Positions 36,501-43,099 of a stretch of 64,000 nucleotides of DNA are shown one piece after another (within the stretch, counting starts at the first letter, position 1; each line of letters starts with the position of its first letter). The DNA is taken from NCBI GenBank assembly GCA_947652115.1, contig OX393562.1, positions 32,753,139-32,817,138 of the forward strand, written 5' to 3'. The notes beneath the pieces are model-generated. The model ran no database searches. It was given only the letters and a program-made list of their open reading frames with translations, and was not told the origin of the DNA. The position numbers were made by a program, and so were the translations under genes. The stretch comes from Blastomussa wellsi (lineage: Eukaryota; Cnidaria; Anthozoa; Scleractinia; Plerogyridae).

Positions 36501-39500
36501 GTTGTGTTTCCCGGAAGGTCTGCCAAGATAATTCCGGAAGCAGCAATGCAAACAATTATCATGCAGAGTTCAGGTGTTATTGAAAGGAACCGTAGCCTGC
36601 TTCATATGAACACATGAACAGCAGTTTGTTTACCTGCATGCAGCTAAACAACATCTGTAAGCTGATTATTATTATTTTTAAGTCACATTAGTTCAAATCA
36701 AAGTAACACACACTTGAAGCATGAGGTTTGGCATTAACTTTCTCAAGAATGCTTGAGAATTTAATCTTTGGGTCATTTAGAGAAATGAATTAAAACTAGA
36801 TGTTGAAATCAAATAGTTTTCAAAATGTTGAGTGGTCTTTCATTAATTAATTTTTAGCGCAGAGTGCACTATTGGGATGGTATGTTGGGGGGTAGCGAAT
36901 CTACACTGCTTAGGCGCTTGGTGTGAACTTTAATGTTTTTTTAAGTAATTAATACCAATTAATTAATTAGTCTTGCAGAGGGGGTGGGGGGGCTAGTAGG
37001 AACCTGTGTGCACTGTACCACGTAAAACGCTGGTATCTGCACTACTGCTCCTTGAACATCAAAAGGTATATATATGTTTCAGAAAACACCATACCCGCCT
37101 TGTGGTAGTATCTTTACAGTTCCTAGAACAAAGCGATTTGCTCCCAACGCATGCGCAGAAGATAAGTTTCTGTTACTTTACTGCACACTACAAGATGGAA
37201 GTTAAAGTACGCAAATATGGAATCACACTAGAACATCTTGTACTCTTCCTTGCTGTAGAACACAGTGTGTAAGGCGTGTTTTTGACTTATTTTGCGAATT
37301 GGGTATCGACACTTTTATCATGTTCAGTATTGCGGTTGCGTATCTTCTGTGTGGATTAACCCAAGCCTGTGTATTTGAGAGTTTTTCTGCAGTTTTGAAA
37401 TTAATGTGTTTTTCAAGGTTCAAATAAAGAGAAGCGTATTATTTCTCTCCAGCGTCTTGTCTATTTCTCCTTTTAATGGAACACGTGCAAATATTGTTCA
37501 AGGTTTCCCCCGACTTTGTCACAGTCCGGTAAACGTGCTAAATTTGAAGGTATTGTTGCACACTACCAAGCGCCACCAGAACTTGCGTTACCGCTAAGTC
37601 TCTGCCAGGGTTTAATCTTTTGCATTAATGGTAGTTCACTGAAAAAGAAGAGTCAAAACATCGATGTTTGGGTAAGACTTTTTTCAAGTTTGAAGCAAGG
37701 AAAGTTCCCAAATATTGCTGTAGACTCTGTGGCGCCTTCCGAAAACCGCAAATACATTTAATTATTGTTTGAGGTATTTAGTTTTCACCGGTGCTGGGAA
37801 CTCTTGGTCAAGAAAAGCTGTTTACCTTCAATACTTCGTTCAAACGCTTCCTAGATAAATCAATATCATTGTATATAAAGAAAATTTTAAGTGGTTTTAA
37901 CCAAATAGCGGCAACGGAAGAAGAATGTACTATTCCGTGACTATTCGATAATTAAATTAGTTCTTGTTTATCACTTCAATGAAAAATTGCTTTTTGAATG
38001 AATTGAATTTTTTCTCTTTCAATTTTTACATCAGATATTTAACGTTCTACCAGTTATTTCCGGCCTTGAAAAAGAGAAGCACATCTTTTAATACGTTTTC
38101 GAGAATCAAAGTATCATGTTACATACGTTTGCGAGAGAAAAACAAAAGTATCAAGTTACAAACGTTTGCAGGAAACAAGCAAAAGTATCAAGTTGCAAAT
38201 GTTGACAATCACGTTTGCTGCCACCCTAGTCCCCAGGGCCACATGTTTTCTTTTAACCACGTGACCCAAAGAAACGAGGGCTCTGAGAACAAGAATGGTT
38301 TAATTGCTGCTTGAATGCCTTATTGCAATTAAAATAAACTAAGATTGGCGTCAAAACCAAGGTTAAAATTAAAAAGCTGTCTTGACTAAAGCTTCAGAGA
38401 AACAATTTTAATCTTGCCGTGGAAGACGTCACTGTAGTATCAGGAGTAAGATAAATATACTTGAAATTGTGTTGTTGAGAAAGTGGCGTCTTTAAGTTTT
38501 TGTGTCCGGAATGAAAGACAAGTGCACATATACACTGCTTAGATCATGAAAAGCCCTCTAGTCTCTACCCTAAACAAAACATATTACACTTGGAAATCAA
38601 AGTTGTGTATTGGGCATTAAAAAAAATATTTAAGAAAGACAAGTAAAAAAGTAAGCAAAATATCTATCTGTCTGCTCATATTTGGCAAAGCAAATAGTAT
38701 AATTATAACCGAAGTCACTACAGGCTGGGAGTGGGCGGGGGGATAAGAGGCCTGCAGGAGTACTCTCACCTATGTAGATGACCATCATAAAGGCTGTGGC
38801 AAATGAAGAAACGTTACAGACAGAAATGTTTCCCTGTCTGCCCGTCTGTGCAAAAGAAACATATTGTGTTTGCAAAAATTGTTTCCCAGTTTGCTCAAAA
38901 GGAGCAACAATGTGTCCTCGTTTGCCACGGCATGTTAAGTTGTAGATAACACTCTGCACTATCTGAGATCATCTCACTAGTTGCACTTGTTGCTCAAACT
39001 TTGTGCAGAATCTGTCTTAACAATTTGTAAATATAACACAAAACAAACCCACCTGGGTACCTGACAGTGCTGAGTCTCTGTAACCTGAAAAACAAAGTTG
39101 TTATTTTTTAACACCCAAAGCATTTATAGCCTCTCCATATATTATTAACCTCAGACTTTTGATTTTTTTAAAGCATATCTTGGTTTTTAGTGCATTACAG
39201 TGTAATTCACAGCCGAAATGATATCTAACTTCAGCAGCAAATCTTCAGATCTTCATTTTTTATCAGTGCTCAGTTAAATCATCATATCTTCAATTTCTTT
39301 GGAAAAAACTCTTACAGGGTCTCCATAAAACTGATATATGACAATGGATACCTGCTAGTTACATGTATGTGCTGTATTTTCAAACTGACTCATAGAATCA
39401 GAAAGCTAGGCATGCATGCAGAGATCCATATAGGTACTGGTCAGTAGACATCATTTACTTGATTTGTTTGGATGCATATAGACTTTGAAAGTTGATTATT

Positions 39501-42500
39501 GAGACCTTGGACATCATAACACGTATAGGATATGTTAACATCAGGGTATGTTAACATCACATCACGCTAATCAGGGCATGTTAACATCAGGGTATGTTAT
39601 CATCACATCACGCTAATCAGGGTATGTTAACATCACATCACACTAATCAGGATATTTTAACACACTAATTTGCAAGGATCATGCAAAATGAGAACCTAAT
39701 ACAGTATTCTGAAAGGTTTTGCAGAAGTTCCAAAATAACATACAGTTGAGATCAGGGTTTTCCTTTTCGGGCGGCGACCGGCGATTTTCGCCGCATGTGA
39801 ACAGTTCCGTTGCCGGCAACTAAACGAATCCTTGCTGTTATGTAATTTAAAAGTTATATAATTTATACAAGCTGTCTCCGCCAGCTTCGCTTTCATCGAC
39901 TTCAACTTTATTTGAAAAGGAAAACCCTGTGAGATATCATATTATGCAGTTCCATAAATTATCCATACCTGCCCCACCCTTCTGGAAATTTAAGTTAAGC
40001 TTGATACATGTCCTTAAATGGTTTGGCCTTTGAGACCCCTCACCCCAACCCCAGGAATTTCCAATCCCTTCTGTGGGAGGAGTAGGGATATTTCTGCAAC
40101 TACACATTAACAACAAAAACGAGTTGTTTGAAAAAGACAAGCACTTGTAGATACATATTGTGCTTATTCAGCTTGTACAATTTTCCAACTAATTCAAGGT
40201 TAGGAAATACACCAATCAATAGCAAAACACTTTATGAATTACTTGGTCATACCAAGCAGGAAAATCATTGGCAATTAGTCGCCTTTTAACAACAACACTG
40301 CAATCAGTTCATAAGCCATGATCTTACATCAAAGTTTACCCCTGCTGCCTGGGTAGTAAGTCAATAAGCACCTTAACTTTACTCAGAGTTGTCTCTCATG
40401 TATATGTACAAAACTACAAGACAAATCTTAATGATAATTTTAGTTCTTTTTAAAAGGAAAAAAATGAATTAAATTGACAATAACTTGTTTTAGATGCATT
40501 TCATATCAGTTTATGTAAATTATGAAAATTCAAATGAAATTATGAAATTATGAAAGCTGGAAAGCCTGTATTTAACTAATGTCACTTTTGAGAGAACAGG
40601 CTCAATGCAAAGTATACACCAAGACACATCTTGTTTAACCTTTCCAAGATCTTGATGCAGGCTATATCAAAATGCCAAAAATGTAAATAGCTGATTTATT
40701 TTTCAAGGTGGAAAGGAAGAAAAGGAAGTTGGAAAAAGCTGCAAAACAACCAGTTGTAACACAATTACCACTTAAAAATAACATTTTAACGACCTTTATT
40801 TATGCACAGTTGATAAAGTCAAATTTTCACCTGGCAAACATCATCTGCTAAGAAAATGGCAATAAAATGTGTGAAAATCTTTTGATGTAACAATCTGCGT
40901 GGTCGGTGAACCGAGCAAAGATGAATCACTGAAACTGTCGATAAAGTTAACAAGACATACACTCTGACTGCAATTATTGATTGCAAGAAATCAACCATGT
41001 AATGTAGATGTGTTTGAAGCGCGGGCCTGTGGGCACCTGACTAAGAGGCAGATCCATAAATATCGCCCTTAATTTTACGGCAGGTATGTATCAATGACTT
41101 AGTTTAGATGTTGGCCTCGAAATTTAAGGTTTTACAAGCCTAAAAGTCCCAGGGAGGGTGGGGCTAATGGCAGTAAGCATGTTCATTGGCATTATCATAT
41201 CTTCTATTTGACATGAACAAAGGATGAATGGAAACATTTTTCATGAAATAAAATGAAAATACGCTTTAATGGCTCATTTTATTAAGTTCTACACAAAAGT
41301 CTGACTTGAAGAGAAAACGACTAACAGCGCCACAAACGTCTAACTAAACAAATTATTTCACCAGCTCAATACTTGAAGTGAACGAAAATAAAATATGGTT
41401 ATTTTATTTACCAAGCACGGCGCGTTAAAATATTAAAATTATCGCAAATTCAAGGGGGAAAATCTAAATCTCCAAGAATACTTTTTTGCGTTAATTTCGA
41501 CTTGGAATCGTTAAAATCGATCATGCGAAAAAGAATTTTCGTCTCGGAAAAAGATCTCGTCATGCATCGAAAACTATTATAAACAAGGAAAAACAAACGA
41601 TCATTTTCTAAAAACGAATCCATGCAAATTTGAGATTGCTTTCGCGCTGTCTTGCCTTTCATCTCGATCAAAGGTTTTCACGCATAATTTCAAGAGATTG
41701 TAAAGGTACCACGCGCCAATGTTTGGATCAAAAAAGGCCCGATCATGCGAACAATATCAAGAAGGCAACGAGGTATGGCTGTGATGCCTGCGACAAAACA
41801 ACAACAAAGCAAAGACAAGCAGAGCCTTATCTCTGAACCATTAAAGTGCCAAAGAATAATTTTACATTTAAATTCTCGCCAAAATGTCTTCCCAGATCTC
41901 TTACCTAAGGTTCCCAGAGAATTTGAACTGAGATACGAATTGGCAAAGCCGGATCCTTTGCGGGAAATAAACTCGCTCTCGACATCATCGATTGTGGTGT
42001 ATACACCGTGACTATCCGTGTGATATCCCTGAAAAGAACAAAAAAAGGGAATAAAAAAGTAAGTGAAATTAAAAGGCGATCGCTCATATGCAGTAATATT
42101 TATTCAGTCGTTCAGGTTTTGCTCAATGAAGTGTTAAAAATGCTGATTTGCAACGAAACAACATTCATCGGGCACGGCTTCGCTAACATACACGGCTACA
42201 AGAGCCACTTGTTAGTAAAATATTTTGGATCTTTATAAAGTAACAAATTATCGCTCAAAAATATAGAGTTTCCGTTCGGGCACGTGCGGAATTAGTGGTT
42301 CTAATTTTGAACAAATGCTCCTGTTGACATGTAAAACGAGTTTTACACGACTTTTGTTTTAAAGATTTGTTTTATTTTTCAAGCGCACAAAACATGGCAA
42401 ATTTAGCTGTATTCACAGCTTACCCGAGCTTCGTAGGCCGACACTGAACTGGCCTGCCACGTGGGTGTCTCATCCAGAGAACCTACAAAAGAAAAAATTA

Positions 42501-42949
42501 AACAGAGCCATCAAACTCAAGATTTTTACGTCCTGGAAGCAAAGAAGCATATGCGTTTGAACCAGGAACCGGTTCGGGGTAGTGTAGTGCGAGTAGCAGG
42601 TTCTATCAGCTTCATACAGCAAGTTTAATTCATGGCGAACGACAGACAAACAAAACGCAAACGGCACCTGTTCGAGATGCGTGCATGGAACTCGATAACC
42701 CAGCTTCCGTCAGAGAGCCACTAGATTTGCTGCCGACCATGGATCCCGGCGGCGAGAACATCTGAGCAAAAAAAATTGCCAACACACAAAGCAAACACGA
42801 TCGTTAATAAAGTGCAGACGACAGCGCTCGCTAATCGCAACATCAAGTGAAGTTGCGAGTGCAAGAGTGTCAGAAATTTTCCAGGTTATACTAACCGCGC
42901 TGAAGTCTAGTAGATCGCTCAGTTCCTTATCTCCCGTGTGTGGATTCAT
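6381..42949 (-). CDS. TCF12-like: E-protein, class I bHLH transcription factor (TCF3/TCF4/TCF12/daughterless family), multi-exon gene
   Basis: E-proteins bind E-box DNA (CANNTG) in the nucleus as homodimers or as partners of tissue-specific bHLH factors. The exons, listed separately, have matching GT/AG sites and phases and spell the family landmarks in order. These are AD1 ([18 protein letters not shown]), [29 protein letters not shown], the AD2 helix ([17 protein letters not shown]), the basic region ([12 protein letters not shown]), helix 1 ([13 protein letters not shown]), helix 2 ([19 protein letters not shown]) and the C-terminal signature [17 protein letters not shown]. The placed exons total about 730 codons, slightly more than vertebrate members. 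The start codon at 42949 has an in-frame TGA two codons upstream. Helix 1 and the loop are encoded by two alternative exons. Invertebrates usually have one E gene co-orthologous to TCF3, TCF4 and TCF12, so the exact symbol is a convention. A coding segment between e6 and e8 remains unplaced. Confidence 0.95.
6979..7036 (-). CDS. TCF12-like: E-protein exon e20: helix 2
   Basis: A 58-nt exon with acceptor TTTCACAG and donor GTAAGC. It encodes [19 protein letters not shown] plus one base. This corresponds to LLILHQAVAVILSLEQQVR of vertebrate E-proteins. It is common to both alternative isoforms. Confidence 0.95.
7184..7467. repeat. Foldback (inverted-repeat) element in the intron before helix 2
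   Basis: The left arm (ttactgcggttttcagaaac, then gcgaactctg and tttttcgctgccgtcaat) is repeated inverted on the right (attgacggtagcgaaaaa, then cagagttcgcatgtt and gaaaaccgcagtaa). The arms are roughly 80 bp around a centre of about 120 bp. There is no coding capacity, so it is probably a MITE. Confidence 0.7.
7923..8010 (-). CDS. TCF12-like: E-protein alternative exon e19B: end of basic region, helix 1 and loop
   Basis: An 88-nt exon with acceptor TTATTACAG and donor GTAACA. The first base completes the Arg of NNARER. The next 29 codons read [16 protein letters not shown], then [13 protein letters not shown], which is almost the vertebrate sequence ([16 protein letters not shown], then CQLHL.S.KPQTK). 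Start and end phases equal those of e19A, 51 nt upstream in the gene. Either exon can therefore link the basic-region exon to helix 2 in frame, but not both together. Confidence 0.93.
8011..8061 (-). other. 51-nt intron between alternative exons e19A and e19B
   Basis: It begins GTGAGG and ends TTTATTACAG. Every other mapped intron of this gene is 140 nt or longer. At 51 nt, the donor of e19A and the branch point serving e19B are very close. That could hinder splicing of the two exons to each other. Confidence 0.8.
8062..8164 (-). CDS. TCF12-like: E-protein alternative exon e19A: end of basic region, helix 1 and extended loop
   Basis: A 103-nt exon with acceptor CTTAACAG and donor GTGAGG. The first base completes the Arg of NNARER. 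The next 34 codons read [16 protein letters not shown], then [18 protein letters not shown]. It is a paralogue of e19B: 14 of the first 15 helix-1 codons after the variable first residue encode the same amino acids. It differs at MM versus QL and carries five extra Ser/Asn-rich loop residues. No frameshift or stop is present, so it looks functional. Confidence 0.93.
8533..8770 (-). CDS. TCF12-like: E-protein exon e18: acidic segment and basic region
   Basis: A 238-nt exon with acceptor AATTTGCAG and donor GTATGT. It encodes a Ser/Asp-rich stretch ([25 protein letters not shown]) followed by [17 protein letters not shown] and two bases of the next Arg codon. The Glu and Arg of NNARER that contact E-box DNA are kept. 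Acidic residues just before the basic region are typical of the family. Confidence 0.95.
9252..9409. repeat. 79-bp tandem duplication covering a splice donor
   Basis: Two nearly identical 79-bp units (9252-9330 and 9331-9409) begin cgttttgcgagtaaatcaag. The exon-proximal unit holds the last 36 bases of exon e17 plus its GTATGT donor. The second unit repeats both inside the intron. Confidence 0.9.
9374..9491 (-). CDS. TCF12-like: E-protein exon e17
   Basis: A 118-nt exon with acceptor GATTTCAG and donor GTATGT. It encodes [20 protein letters not shown], then [17 protein letters not shown] plus one base. It is a low-complexity Ser/Gly/Pro linker between AD2 and the bHLH domain. The end of the exon is duplicated in the downstream intron. 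Confidence 0.85.
9613..9848 (+). mobile_element. tRNA-derived SINE copy, degraded head
   Basis: It shares with the intact SINE at 55714-56019 the run 'cactgcg...tgtgttcttgggcaagaca', 'cacccaggtgtataaatggg', 'ggtaaccctg' and 'ggccactaggc'. The tRNA-like head is only partly recognisable (tggttagcatg...ggttcaagg). It sits antisense in the intron between e16 and e17, ending 26 nt from the donor of e16. Confidence 0.75.
9875..10102 (-). CDS. TCF12-like: E-protein exon e16: AD2 helix and polyalanine tract
   Basis: A 228-nt, phase 0-0 exon with acceptor TCAATACAG and donor GTGAGC. It encodes [20 protein letters not shown], the conserved amphipathic helix of activation domain 2. [17 protein letters not shown] and a run of ten alanines follow, then [18 protein letters not shown]. 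The Ala run is coded by an impure GCA/GCT/GCC tract, so its length may vary between alleles. Confidence 0.95.
10589..10683 (-). CDS. TCF12-like: E-protein exon e15
   Basis: A 95-nt exon with acceptor TTTAACAG and donor GTAAGA. Two bases complete an Ala codon. It then encodes [20 protein letters not shown], then [11 protein letters not shown]. The YE..LHSL motif directly precedes the AD2 helix in vertebrate E-proteins (YEGPLHSLQSR). Confidence 0.92.
11352..11451 (-). CDS. TCF12-like: E-protein exon e14
   Basis: A 100-nt exon with acceptor ATTTTGCAG and donor GTATGA. It encodes [20 protein letters not shown], then [13 protein letters not shown] plus one base. It aligns with the hallmark SIYSPDH...[15 protein letters not shown] of TCF4 and TCF12. 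Confidence 0.95.
12593..12663 (-). CDS. TCF12-like: E-protein exon e13
   Basis: A 71-nt exon with acceptor CATGTAG and donor GTTAGT. Two bases complete a Gly codon. It then encodes [10 protein letters not shown] and [13 protein letters not shown], matching SSQTGDALGKALAS of TCF4. Confidence 0.95.
12664..14859. repeat. Intron with several copies of the foldback repeat seen at 425 and 61720
   Basis: Fragments lie at about 12764-12830 (agtagaaactcagtcgtgg), 12860-12960 (aacaattagattatgagctc), 13320-13510 (ctgttttctattcactgata) and an almost complete copy at 14391-14690. All carry the family landmarks 'tctgattgg', 'atagaaaacgat', 'gaaggca.gatttt' and 'gtagtctaattgtt'. I see no coding exon between 12664 and 14859. 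Confidence 0.6.
14860..15013 (-). CDS. TCF12-like: E-protein exon e12
   Basis: A 154-nt exon with acceptor TTTCCACAG and donor GTACGA. It encodes [40 protein letters not shown] and [11 protein letters not shown] plus one base. [11 protein letters not shown] and [10 protein letters not shown] align with SLPPMSTFHRSG and PPANGTDSIM of TCF4. Confidence 0.93.
16241..16303 (-). CDS. TCF12-like: E-protein exon e11
   Basis: A 63-nt, phase 0-0 exon with acceptor TTTTTAG and donor GTGGGC. It encodes [20 protein letters not shown] plus Arg. The exon has no clear vertebrate match, but both phases fit its neighbours. Because it is a multiple of three, it could be a skippable cassette. Confidence 0.75.
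16427..16539 (-). CDS. TCF12-like: E-protein exon e10
   Basis: A 113-nt exon with acceptor TTATTATAG and donor GTAAGC. Two bases complete an Asp codon. It then encodes [20 protein letters not shown], then [26 protein letters not shown] matches SSDPWSSSSGMNQPG in the same position of TCF4. Confidence 0.9.
16938..17427. repeat. Long foldback element
   Basis: The left arm from 16938 (cttcaaagtgctactg...aaaaaatgttg...ggcaagaatgcaccatgcca...cgccattaacagagt...ttcagtcgagttgc) recurs inverted on the right up to 17427. The right arm reads gcaactcgactgaa...ggtaatggcgg...tggcatggtgcattcttgcc...caacattttttcatc...agcacttcaag. The arms are about 160-190 bp each, diverged, around a centre of about 150 bp. 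No ORF is present. Confidence 0.8.
18218..18487 (+). pseudogene. PHD-finger-like ORF remnant
   Basis: The ORF contains [20 protein letters not shown] and [12 protein letters not shown]. The CxC...EWFH...C...CxxC pattern resembles the second half of a PHD zinc finger. No start context, splice sites or further domain is visible, and it sits antisense in an intron. It may be a remnant of a transposon-borne or retrocopied gene. Confidence 0.3.
19030..19312 (-). mobile_element. tRNA-derived SINE, nearly full length
   Basis: In reverse it starts gggaggcgcagtggcctaat with tRNA-like A and B boxes (B box ggttcgagcc) and runs through 'cactgcgtagtgttcttggg', 'cacccaggtgtgtaaatggg' and 'ggtttaaccctg'-like blocks to the 'cgacacagac' end. 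Imperfect flanking repeats catgtaaa/catgcaaa may be the target duplication. Confidence 0.85.
22484..22589 (-). CDS. TCF12-like: E-protein exon e9
   Basis: A 106-nt exon with acceptor CTTTTGTAG and donor GTAAGA. It encodes [20 protein letters not shown], then [15 protein letters not shown] plus one base. VYSPGADD corresponds to VYAPSAST..DY after the GLPSS motif of TCF4. Confidence 0.9.
23126..23208 (-). CDS. TCF12-like: Tentative E-protein exon between e8 and e9
   Basis: E8 ends in phase 1 but e9 starts in phase 0, so an exon of length 2 modulo 3 is needed between them. This 83-nt segment has an acceptor (TTTAGTGCAG), a donor (AAAGGTATTA) and exactly the required phases. It reads [20 protein letters not shown], then PYHARGK without a stop. 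I know of no family match, and the donor is weak. Confidence 0.35.
23209..25690. other. Intronic DNA, nothing recognised
   Basis: The ORFs at 23941-24306 and 24320-24610 have no motif that I recognise and are not supported by splice sites. Confidence 0.35.
25691..26197 (+). repeat. Degenerate tandem repeat, about 205-222 bp period, three units
   Basis: The block 'ctagtctgac.cag...gccaagggactcttcagagaca...ttggcaaactcattgaac' recurs at 25691, 25913 and 26118 with many substitutions. Each pair is separated by a related spacer (acaaaatgat...ctcacctta...acacaaattc). A shorter relative of the opening motif is at 25073. Confidence 0.7.
26306..27073. mobile_element. Non-autonomous TIR DNA transposon, 768 bp
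   Basis: The ends read CAGGGCTTCTGA and TCAGAAGCCCTG, perfect 12-bp terminal inverted repeats. They are flanked on both sides by the direct repeat AAAATA (26300-26305 and 27074-27079). Subterminal regions also share inverted 'cacgaaattt' motifs. No transposase is visible. Confidence 0.75.
28637..29289 (-). pseudogene. OTU-like cysteine protease gene inside the transposon, frameshifted
   Basis: The first frame starts [20 protein letters not shown] and runs to VKTTGNGD. The second frame continues with [31 protein letters not shown], then [19 protein letters not shown]. The layout GNGDC-L-x-NA...LR...VLG.P..S.YP is that of OTU-type peptidases and vertnin-like proteins. At the junction (about 29020-29030) the bases expected for the catalytic Cys are changed, and one base is missing, which shifts the frame. 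The copy is therefore inactive. OTU assignment rests on motif spacing and is likely but unproven. Confidence 0.65.
30001..30534. repeat. 268-bp direct tandem duplication
   Basis: The units 30001-30268 and 30269-30534 start cgactcccgtgtt and end 'cgattgaacaacattttctttt', diverged by point changes and small indels. The duplication lies inside the TIR transposon. Confidence 0.85.
30670..34144. other. Intronic DNA with a microsatellite
   Basis: No exon is recognised. An imperfect GAT/GGT repeat at 33585-33768 creates low-complexity ORFs in several frames that should not be read as genes. Confidence 0.45.
33585..33768. repeat. GAT/GGT trinucleotide microsatellite
   Basis: Imperfect runs of gat, gac and ggt triplets, including uninterrupted gatgatgatgat and ggtggtggtggt stretches. 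Confidence 0.9.
34145..34316. mobile_element. Small TIR element, 172 bp
   Basis: The ends AGGGCTGTCA and TGACAGCCCT are inverted. Flanks ACACTGA and ACACTGG suggest a 6-bp or longer target duplication. No ORF of its own. Confidence 0.5.
34552..34609 (-). CDS. TCF12-like: E-protein exon e8
   Basis: A 58-nt exon with acceptor AATTAACAG and a consensus donor GTAAGT. The family-like frame reads [19 protein letters not shown] plus one base, and corresponds to the PPGLPSS segment. This frame leaves phase 1, which does not fit e9 directly. Confidence 0.75.
35701..35965. repeat. Long-arm foldback element (hairpin MITE), 265 bp
   Basis: The left arm starts caatagacccttctccaaaa and continues with tggcggccgaaacttcaaat and accagcactagaaagaacacc. 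The right arm is its near-perfect inverse, ending ttttggagaagggtctattg. The arms are about 82 bp around a 100-bp centre. Transcripts would fold into a long hairpin. Confidence 0.9.
36019..36080 (+). repeat. tRNA-like sequence, probable SINE head
   Basis: An A-box-like ttggtagagcat and a B-box ggattcaaatcc are correctly spaced. Stems do not pair well enough for a working tRNA, so a SINE-derived head is likelier. Confidence 0.45.
38722..38769 (-). CDS. TCF12-like: E-protein exon e6
   Basis: A 48-nt exon with acceptor CTACATAG and a weak donor GTAGTG. Two bases complete a Gly codon, followed by [15 protein letters not shown] plus one base. PAGLLSP aligns with NPGTLSPTKPG of TCF4. Confidence 0.65.
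39061..39084 (-). CDS. TCF12-like: E-protein micro-exon e5, 24 nt
   Basis: Acceptor TTTTTCAG and donor GTACCC enclose 24 nt reading (G)YRDSALS(G). Phases match e4 and e6. It corresponds to the YGRES segment of vertebrate E-proteins. Confidence 0.75.
39085..41904. other. Intronic DNA with a short degenerate tandem repeat
   Basis: At 39534-39660 the phrase 'atcagggtatgttaacatc' and 'acatcacgctaatcagg' recur three to four times. No coding exon is recognised in the remainder. Confidence 0.5.
41905..42028 (-). CDS. TCF12-like: E-protein exon e4
   Basis: A 124-nt exon with acceptor CTTTTCAG and donor GTAAGA. It encodes [20 protein letters not shown], then [20 protein letters not shown] and L plus one base. 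It is Ser-rich like the family's N-terminal region and has no stop. Confidence 0.85.
42424..42482 (-). CDS. TCF12-like: E-protein exon e3
   Basis: A 59-nt exon with acceptor CTTTTGTAG and donor GTAAGC. Two bases complete a Gly codon, then [19 protein letters not shown]. Confidence 0.85.
42668..42761 (-). CDS. TCF12-like: E-protein exon e2: second half of AD1
   Basis: A 94-nt exon with acceptor TTGCTCAG and donor GTGCCG. It encodes [20 protein letters not shown], then [11 protein letters not shown] plus one base. MFSPP directly continues the LDFSA of e1, as in vertebrate AD1. Confidence 0.92.
42896..42949 (-). CDS. TCF12-like: E-protein first coding exon (e1): AD1 motif
   Basis: The start codon at 42949 is preceded by an in-frame TGA six bases upstream. 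It encodes [18 protein letters not shown] and ends at donor GTTAGT. The ELSDLLDFS helix is the AD1 motif that recruits coactivators (CBP/p300) or corepressors (ETO) in vertebrate E-proteins. The 5' UTR extends upstream, with unknown limits. Confidence 0.95.
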
Positions 42950-43099
42950 TCGTCAATGTGCTCCAGTACCAAGCGCTCCGTACGTAGAAGAAATCGCAAA
43001 GACCTTCTATGAATGCACGCAGACTCGAGACGAGTTGATTTTGAATAATAAGCTCAACCACACAAAAAAATCCTCAAAACTTCAGCTCAATCTGTAACA

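Larger units (their letters stand above)
34610..38721. other. Intronic DNA with a missing exon and a hairpin element
   Basis: The conserved basic segment of E-proteins (KKVRKVP) should be coded here, because e6 ends in phase 1 and e8 starts in phase 0. The only fitting candidate I found is 36473-36519, reading [15 protein letters not shown] after an acceptor, but its donor (GTCTTG) is poor. A foldback element (35701-35965) and a tRNA-like sequence (36019-36080) are listed separately. A plus-strand ORF at 37516-37761 has no recognised motif. Confidence 0.4.
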
